Origin: Voacanga thouarsii
Taxonomy: Eukaryota; Streptophyta; Magnoliopsida; Gentianales; Apocynaceae
Assembly: GCA_026120185.1 (NCBI GenBank)
Contig: JANUWF010001481.1
Location: 372,001 to 436,000, forward strand
DNA: 64,000 bases
Reading direction: 5' to 3'
Shown: piece by piece, positions 57,963 through 64,000 of the stretch
Position numbering within the stretch: the stretch's first letter is position 1
Layout: every line of letters begins with the position of its first letter
Position numbers and translations under genes: made by a program
Notes under the pieces: generated by a model
Database searches by the model: none
What the model was told of the DNA's origin: nothing
The model's input: only the letters and a program-made list of their open reading frames with translations

Positions 57963-59301
57963 TATCCTTAGGACAGGACCCGAAAATTCAAAGGCGAGAT
58001 AGTCCATTTTGACCCTGAAATCGAAAGGACACTGTCAAAGATTCGCTGGCCAATCCAAAGGAACTTGATTGTTGACATGAATGGTGCTCAAAATAACAAT
58101 GCTGGGAATGATAGGAGGGTTATGGATGACTTTGTGAAACCCGCAATCTCGAGCACAGGCTCGAGTATCACTAGCCCTAGGGTAGATGCAAACAATTTCA
58201 AAATAAAGCCCAACATTATCTAAATGGTTCAAAATATGGTTCAATTTGATGGGCTACCTGAAGAAGATCCCAATGCTCATTTAGCTAGTTTCCTTGAGAT
58301 TTGTGATACTTTCAAGATGAATGGTGTTTCTGAGGATGCCATAAAATTAAGACTTTTTCCTTTCTTTTTGAGGGACAGAGTCAAATCTTGGTTAAAGTCA
58401 TTACCTACAGGTTCCATCACTACTTGGAATGCCCTAGCTAAAAAATTTTTGGCCAAATATTTTCCTCCAACTAGGACAACCAAACATAGGAACGAGATAT
58501 TTTCTTTCCAACAAGTAGATTCTGATTTGTATGAAATTTGGGAGAGATTTAAGGAGATGTTGAGAAAATGCCCACACCATGTATTTGAGCTAGGAATGCA
58601 AATGCTTATCTTTTTGAATGGCCTCACGTTCGCAACACGGCAAGTGGTGGACTCTTCTGCTGGGGGTTCCATCAATCATAAGACCCAGAACAGATATTTG
58701 ATCTTATTGAAAATTTAGCTTCTAATAACTATTCTTGGGGAAGTGCAAGGTCTAGAGCTCGTGTGCAAGGAGTACACAAAGTGGATGCTATGGCAGTATT
58801 ATAGGCTGAGGTGGATGCCTTAACCTAAAAGATGGAATAGATGGTGATGCCTCAAGGCCAGGTGTTAAACGTAAGTTGTGATTTTTGTGGAGAGGGATAC
58901 CCTAATCATGAATGCCAAAATATGGGGTCACTCCAAGAAACTTCGGAACAAGTGGCTTTTGCAGGTAATGTCCAAAGATATAACAACCCTTATAGCTCTA
59001 CTTATAATCTTGGTTGGAGAAATACCCTAATTTCTCTTTGAGTAATGGGAATCAACCTAGGCAAGGTTCTTCCAATTTTGGATGTAATCAAAGGAATCAA
59101 AACCCCATGGCCAATACTGCAGCACCATCAAAGCCACCATTGGAAGAGTTGATTGGCCAATTGGTAAGTACAACGGAGACTAAGTTCCAAGGGGTCGATA
59201 TGACAACACGGAACCTAGAGGCCTCTATGCACAACTTGGAAAACCGAATTGGTCAGTTAGCTAAACTACTGGGAGATCATCAAGCTGGGACATTGCCATG
59301 A
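57963..59301 (+). pseudogene. gag: Athila-type gag, element F
   Basis: The frame is readable from about 57985 (IVHFDPEIERTLSKIRWP) with an ATG at 58077; a TAA stop at 58221-58223 (Gln codon expected), then open from 58224. The retrotrans_gag core is [54 protein letters not shown] frameshift near 58650-58700 follows, then a zinc-knuckle-like CDFCGEGYPNHEC (about 58877-58915) and the coiled C-terminal part LEELIGQLVS...LENRIGQLAKLLGDHQAGTLP. The stop TGA at 59299-59301 falls where related gags continue towards pol. Protein is broken but close to complete. Confidence 0.85.
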
Positions 59302-60450
59302 AATACTAAGGAAAATCCATGGGATCAAAGCCATGGAAAGCATTGAAGCTACATTTTTCGTTTACTTTACTTTCTATTTTGTGATTGAAACAATTTTTAC
59401 TTTTATCATTTTCATTGATTATTTTTCATGAATTACAGTGCATTGTTCAGCATTACTATGTGTTCAGCATTTTTCATTGATTAAAAAAAAAATTTGGAGA
59501 ACCGGACAGAACCAAGCCGATGTCGGCTCCAAGAGCCAGGACCAACGCCGGTTCCTGTCGGGTAGGCGCAACTTATAGGCCATTTTGGCCACTTTTTCTT
59601 CATAATCTCCAAACCCCCTCTCAAATTCTCTCTAATTCACTCCGGCTTCACATCTTCCACTTCCCAAAATTTGATTTTTCACTTCCTAAATACTTCTATA
59701 ACATCTATATACCTCTCTTTTGTTGATCCTATGGATCAAAATCCTCAAATGCTTCCATTTTTCACAGCAACATCACCTTCAATCCACAAGCAAGGAGCTT
59801 AGATTTGTGCCAAAAGCTTACATCTTTTGTTTTCCCATGCATACATGAGCATAAAGGTATTATTTTTATTCAATTCCCACGGTTCAAATGGTGTAGATGA
59901 TTTTTCCTAATCTTAGGGACAATTTTGGCCTAAAATTGGGATTGTGTATGTTAGCTTGAATTGTGCATTACTCCTTGAAGCTTTATGAGTTGGATTAGAT
60001 TAGGAGTTAATGATTCTTTGATACTTGATTCATGCATATGATCATTAGGGGCTTCATGCATATAGCTAAGGGTGGAATTATGGCTATTTGGGATGATTGA
60101 CTATAGGCTATATATGGAACTTGCATTGTTTTTCACGTAATGCCATGATAATACCTTCATTAATATGATCATGTCTACTTGCATGCATTAAGGATATTCA
60201 ACACGTTTATACTTTACAGTGAACTCTATATATATTATTGCAGGTTGTGTTGAATTGATTGGAGGGGATTGAATTGATTGTTGGTTGGAGTGTGATATGT
60301 ATTGAAGAAGTTTAGGTTTTGTGGATTGTGAGATTGGTTGTGGGTTGAGTGAGATTTGAAGAGTGTATTTATAAAGGGTAGTTACATCCCGTTTGATATC
60401 GTTGAGCTCAATTGTTCTCTCTTCCTATTTCCGCCACTCCTTACTTGAAC
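59302..60450 (+). other. Region between gag and ORF2 of element F (pol absent)
   Basis: No pol remnant seen. 59513-59556 carries GC-rich phrases (GCCGATGTCGGCTCC, AACGCCGGTTCC) like those of the LTR. 59570-59740 is pyrimidine-rich. 59860-60440 is AT-rich with several ATG but no long frame. It may be the leader of ORF2. Confidence 0.6.
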
Positions 60451-61650
60451 ATGTCTAGAGCAAGGGGTCATTCTTCTAAAAGGGCGAGGGCTTCCTCTTC
60501 CTCAACCCCTTCATCTATCGATCCTTTATTCCTTAGACCTACTGAGTTTATCGATGCATCTTGTGAATAATGGTACAATATGAGAGCATCCAATAAAATC
60601 ATTGTTGAGTGTACTTTCTCACCCACCCTAGACCATACACTCAAATTGGGAATGATGTTTAGAAGGCTAGGATGGGTTCGATAGTACAACTGAAAGGGAA
60701 GTATTGTCCAGTGCTCATCAAGGAATTTTATGCTAATATAATTGATAAGGGTAATAAACATCTTCCTCATATTAAAACGAGAGTGAGAGGAATCCCCATT
60801 GTCATCATCCAAAATTAATTACCTAATCTCCTCCAGGTATTTGACGAAGATTCTTGGCAAGGGGTAGATGTGAATAATCAAAAAATTCTTTCTGACCCGA
60901 ATTGGGATGCTAGCAGGACTAGAGCCACACTAGGGTTGTATAAGCATAATTCCTTTCAAGCCAATAGTTTCTATTCAAACAATGAGCTTGCTGCCAACTT
61001 TAGAGCTCTAGTTTATATGTTTGGGTTCAATGTTGTACCCCATGCTTGTGGTTTCAATGAGGCCCGACTTATTAACACTTATATTTTGCATTTTAATAAT
61101 GAACACACTGCCTATCCCTCTTGCACCCTTAATCATTCAATCCATTAGGGATGTTGTTCATCATTGTCTCTCTACAAAAGCCTTTGTTTTTCCCTTGGTT
61201 ATAATGAAAATTCTAAAAGACTTTGGTGCTAGTCTTGAGGGAGAATAGATGGAGGTTACCATTGAGCACGATATGGTGATTGAGCAAACTCTGATGAGTT
61301 GTGGGTACAAGTACAGCCAGGAGTTGAAGAAGTGGCTAACTCCCTTTGAGGTCAGACATCCCGGTCAGGTAAGGCCACCCACAGTGGAGGAGGAGCACCC
61401 ACCACAATCGGCATGTGCACGAGCTAGCAGTTTTCAGTCCTAACCCCGGACTAACTTTGAGACTACCATGCTAGGATGACTAGACCAGCAAATGGAGGTG
61501 CTCCTACACTCGCAGGGTACTATGGATGACATGGTAAGACAGTAAGCTACTATGGAGCAGCAATTGGCCGAATTGCGACAGCATTCGTTTGGGCAACAAG
61601 ATGGTGCGGGAATCTCCCTACGGGCTGATAATGATAAGAAGGAGGACTGA
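60451..61650 (+). pseudogene. Element F second ORF, similar to plant 'putative transposon protein' of Athila-type elements
   Basis: Starts ATG 60451 (MSRARGHSSKRARASSSS: basic, Ser-rich). Readable on through TEFIDASCE, LGMMFRRLGW, YCPVLIKEFYANI, TRVRGIPIVI, QGVDVNNQKILSD, RALVYMFGFNVVPHACGFNEARLI, then a frameshift near 61110-61150, SCGYKYSQELKKWLTPFEV and a Pro/Gln-rich end at the stop TGA near 61650. This pattern fits the family labelled 'putative plant transposon protein' found next to Athila gag genes; its function is not known to me. Stops at about 60568, 60681, 60817, 61147 and 61246, so it is decayed here. Confidence 0.7.
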
Positions 61651-61990
61651 TGATGATTGTCTATATTTTCTCGATCACTCTTGTTTTTCCTTTCTCTTTT
61701 AATGTTTTTTCTTTTCCATAGCTTTTTCTTTCTTCCTTTGTTGTACTATTTTCTTTCTTTTGTTTTTGGCTTTATTTTCTTTTCTAGTTTTTATACTTTG
61801 GTGTGCTCTTTTGTATTTTTCTTTTTAGGTACTTTGCCAATGCCTTGTTCTGCAAGCATTCAGCTCTTGTACAGCACTTTGCACAATGAATAGGAGTTTG
61901 TTTTTCTTCTCTCTTCTCCTTTTTATATTTTTGGTCCCTTGGCATTGTTTATTCCTTGTTATATTTATATGGCCATTAAGGACAATATCC
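61651..61990 (+). other. Pyrimidine-rich tract of element F
   Basis: T/C-rich on the + strand (TTTTTCTTTCTTCCTTTG-like) over about 300 bp; the hydrophobic frame 61657-61893 reflects this composition. About 700 bp upstream of a complementary-composition purine tract. Confidence 0.75.
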
Positions 61991-62008
61991 AGTTTAAGTG
62001 TGGGGGAG
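61991..62008 (+). other. Internal second polypurine tract of element F
   Basis: TTTAAGTGTGGGGGAGTG is nearly identical to the tract before the 3' LTR (TAAGTGTGGGGGAATA, 63511-63526), but lies 1.5 kb upstream of it. Confidence 0.75.
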
Positions 62009-63510
62009 TGATTTGATTGACAAGTCTTCCATATATATACTTTAGCCTTCTTGGGAGCAAACATTTTGACATTTTGAAAACCAATTTTTTTTCAAAATTT
62101 TTCTGACTTTCTTTGAGATTTCAAGCTATATTTTTAGTGTATGTCTTTATGATGAATTATAGAGCGTATGTTCTAGATCATTTATGGCTTATGCATGACT
62201 TTTTGCACACACTTAGACTAAGTAATTCTTGATCAAATGCTTCGCATTGTTCTTAAATCTATTTTTCTACTAAAATTCATGGAGCATTCTAGAACTTACT
62301 TGAATACCTCTCGAGGAGAAATAAGAAAGACAATCATGATTTAACTTAGGGATGACGGTAATAGGCCTTCTTTGGATAGTTTGAGCTTTTCAAGCCTACC
62401 TATTGTTATATTATCCCTAGTGCCTATTTTGAGTCTAAATTGTTGATTTCTTTCATTAAAACCCGTCAAAATACTTTGTCCATTGCTTATTTCTAAGAGT
62501 TTGAATAATTTTCCAAATCTTTACGCTCTTGATGGAAGAAAGTATATGTAAGAGAATGTTGAGGAAGAATATTTGAAAAGATCATGACTTGTTATTCAAT
62601 CATGTATCAATAGTGAATTTAGCTGGAAAGAGAAAAAAAGAAAGCAAAGAAAGAGAAGAAAAAGAAAAGAGAGATTGAAGAGAAGAGAAGAAAAACAGCT
62701 ACTAGAAAAGATGGAAAGAAAGAAATTGAGAAAGAAAAGAAAAGCAGCAGTAAGAGTGAAAAGAAGAGAGAAAAGAAAGAAAAGAAAATTTTTTGAAAGG
62801 AAAAGAGAGACGAAAGATCATAAAAAGAATGGTGATTGAGCAGTAAAAGTTGAGTTCATATCAAATTTTTTACACCATTGCTGAAAAATATGAGTGATCT
62901 TGTGGAAAATAGAGAAGAATTGATGAAGAAAGTAAAAAGATGAGAAGAAGAAAAAAAAAAAGAAGAGAAAAAAAGCAGGATTTGCTTGAGTGGAGTTTTA
63001 ATTGCTAAATAAGGTTATGATTTGATTGATTTTTGGAATAGGAGAGCAAGAAGGGTTAGAAATTATTGATTCATTTGTTTATCCTTTTCTTGCGAACTAT
63101 CAGCTTCTTTGATATTTGATTCTCCTATATCCTTCATTTGATAAGTGACATTACAAACCTTTAGCCTTACATTACAAGCTTGAAAGTCCTACTTGACCTA
63201 AGTAGAATCATGATATGTCTCGGATTAGTGGAAAGAGTGTATGAAAGGTAAGCCTATAGAATGCATATTCTTTTTGAGCTAAATTCTTTCCAATGGTTTG
63301 AGAATATTGTGAACTTTTGAGATGGTTCTACTAAGTCATTTATCACTTACACGAGTCTTGCATTTGTTGTGAAAGATGTAGTAGCATGTGTTTTATGTTC
63401 TTGAATGAAGGAAGCATTAGAGATATTATTTTGAAATTGATTGAGTGATTGATGAAACCTTGTGTTTTCTTACTTGTCTGTGATACTTTGCTTGAGGACA
63501 AGCAAAGAGC
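62009..63510 (+). other. Noncoding 3' region of element F with long purine-rich tract
   Basis: No gene. 62620-62980 is almost entirely A and G (AAAGAAAGCAAAGAAAG-like, about 350 bp, with few interruptions). The rest is AT-rich without clear structure. Confidence 0.75.
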
Positions 63511-63526
63511 TAAGTGTGGGGGAATA
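63511..63526 (+). other. Polypurine tract of element F
   Basis: TAAGTGTGGGGGAATA directly before the 3' LTR start TGATAGGGG. Confidence 0.88.
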
Positions 63527-64000
63527 TGATAGGGGCTAAATTAGTCATATTTTTCTTAGTTATTTGAGGTTCTTGTGTGATTCATTTTATTCAATAACTA
63601 GCCATATTCCTTCATATTTGAGATTTTACCCTTGGAAAGGTATTTTGTTCATTATTCCAGATTTTTGAGGTAAAACGAAGTAAAAACGTTGCAAAATAGA
63701 AAAGAGGTGGCACCGGTCAGGACAAAGGAACCGGCGCCAGCCATGCACTGTTTACACAAACTTCAAAGTGATGAAAAATTGTCAAAACAGAGCAGAACAG
63801 AAGGCAACTAGCGTCGGCTCTAGTAGCCAAGGCGACACCGGCTGTACTTTGGACTGCGTGGTGCTGAATTCGAGAAAAAATCGACAAACAATTGGAGGAA
63901 CAAAACACAACCGGCGCCGGCGCCGGCTGTACCCTGAAATTAAGACGGTGCTTTAATTTTCTACGCAGTTTTTGGTAATCTATGGAGTTTTAGTACATTT
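63527..64000 (+). repeat. 3' LTR of element F (partial)
   Basis: First 474 bp, matching 56095-56580 with scattered substitutions. GC-rich blocks recur, with the longest form CCGGCGCCGGCGCCGGC at 63911-63927, where the 5' LTR has two separate blocks: the sequence between them is lost. Continues beyond the window. Confidence 0.9.

Larger units (their letters stand above)
56095..64000 (+). mobile_element. Athila-type Gypsy element F (non-autonomous, right end outside window)
   Basis: 5' LTR 56095-57631, TGGCGCC-type primer site (Athila class), gag, a second ORF, polypurine tract and start of the 3' LTR (63527), whose first 474 bp match the 5' LTR closely. No protease, RT, RNase H or integrase sequence is found between gag and the 3' LTR. 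5.9 kb of internal sequence. The left target copy should be CAAAT (56090-56094). Confidence 0.87.

Noticed and set aside
61657..61893. Hydrophobic 78-codon frame in F, possible membrane or envelope-like protein
   Set aside because: It is a translation of the pyrimidine-rich tract (Phe/Leu/Ser), without start context or conserved residues; an envelope assignment is not supported.

Overview
This 64 kb window is a plant nuclear repeat block built almost entirely of nested, decaying LTR retrotransposons; I see no host gene, tRNA or rRNA. Evidence for a seed plant (probably a dicot; species not identifiable): Ty1/Copia elements with the order gag-PR-INT-RT-RNaseH and initiator-Met-tRNA primer sites, chromovirus-type Ty3/Gypsy elements with LTRs ending TGTAA...TTACA, and an Athila-type element with the TGGCGCC primer site. 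The sequence is AT-rich and the genes carry many stops, most of them C-to-T or G-to-A changes as expected from deamination of methylated cytosine.

Left third (1-30290), Copia. Element A (1-8839, + strand, 5' LTR cut by the window start) sits in the RT gene of a relative, B (8840-10728; its left half would lie before the window). B's last LTR is cut at 10728, where a deletion joins it to the leader of element C (10729-17802, the best preserved coding region). C sits in the integrase gene of D (17803-20241 plus 28738-30290). D's 3' LTR is split by element E (20242-28732), with a perfect 5-bp target duplication ATATA. E is the most unusual object here: its outer LTR halves point + but everything between them is inverted, giving [LTR first half +][first half -][internal -][second half -][second half +], with two long hairpin-forming palindromes.

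Middle (30290-56094), Gypsy. Worn chromovirus-type LTR, gag, PR, RT, RNaseH and integrase fragments (30310-35934 and 51157-55858) surround one complete minus-strand Gypsy element, G (35935-51156; LTRs about 1.02 kb, near-perfect target duplication TATTA/TATAA). G was later hit by two long solo LTRs with perfect target duplications: 37911-42174 (4264 bp, AGCTC) inside integrase and 44018-47223 (3206 bp, ACTTG) between protease and RT. A further LTR start at 55859 is cut off by element F.

Right end (56095-64000), Athila-type element F: 5' LTR 56095-57631, two tandem primer sites, a gag gene, no protease/RT/RNaseH/integrase, a second ORF resembling the 'putative plant transposon protein' family, a pyrimidine-rich and a purine-rich tract, an internal second polypurine tract, and a 3' LTR starting at 63527 and leaving the window. 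It looks non-autonomous.

Relative order from nesting: D before C and E; B before A; Gypsy debris before G; G before its two solo LTRs; the truncated LTR at 55859 before F. All genes are broken by stops or frameshifts. E and C are closest to functional, but E has a protease active-site change and C has lost an integrase catalytic Asp.
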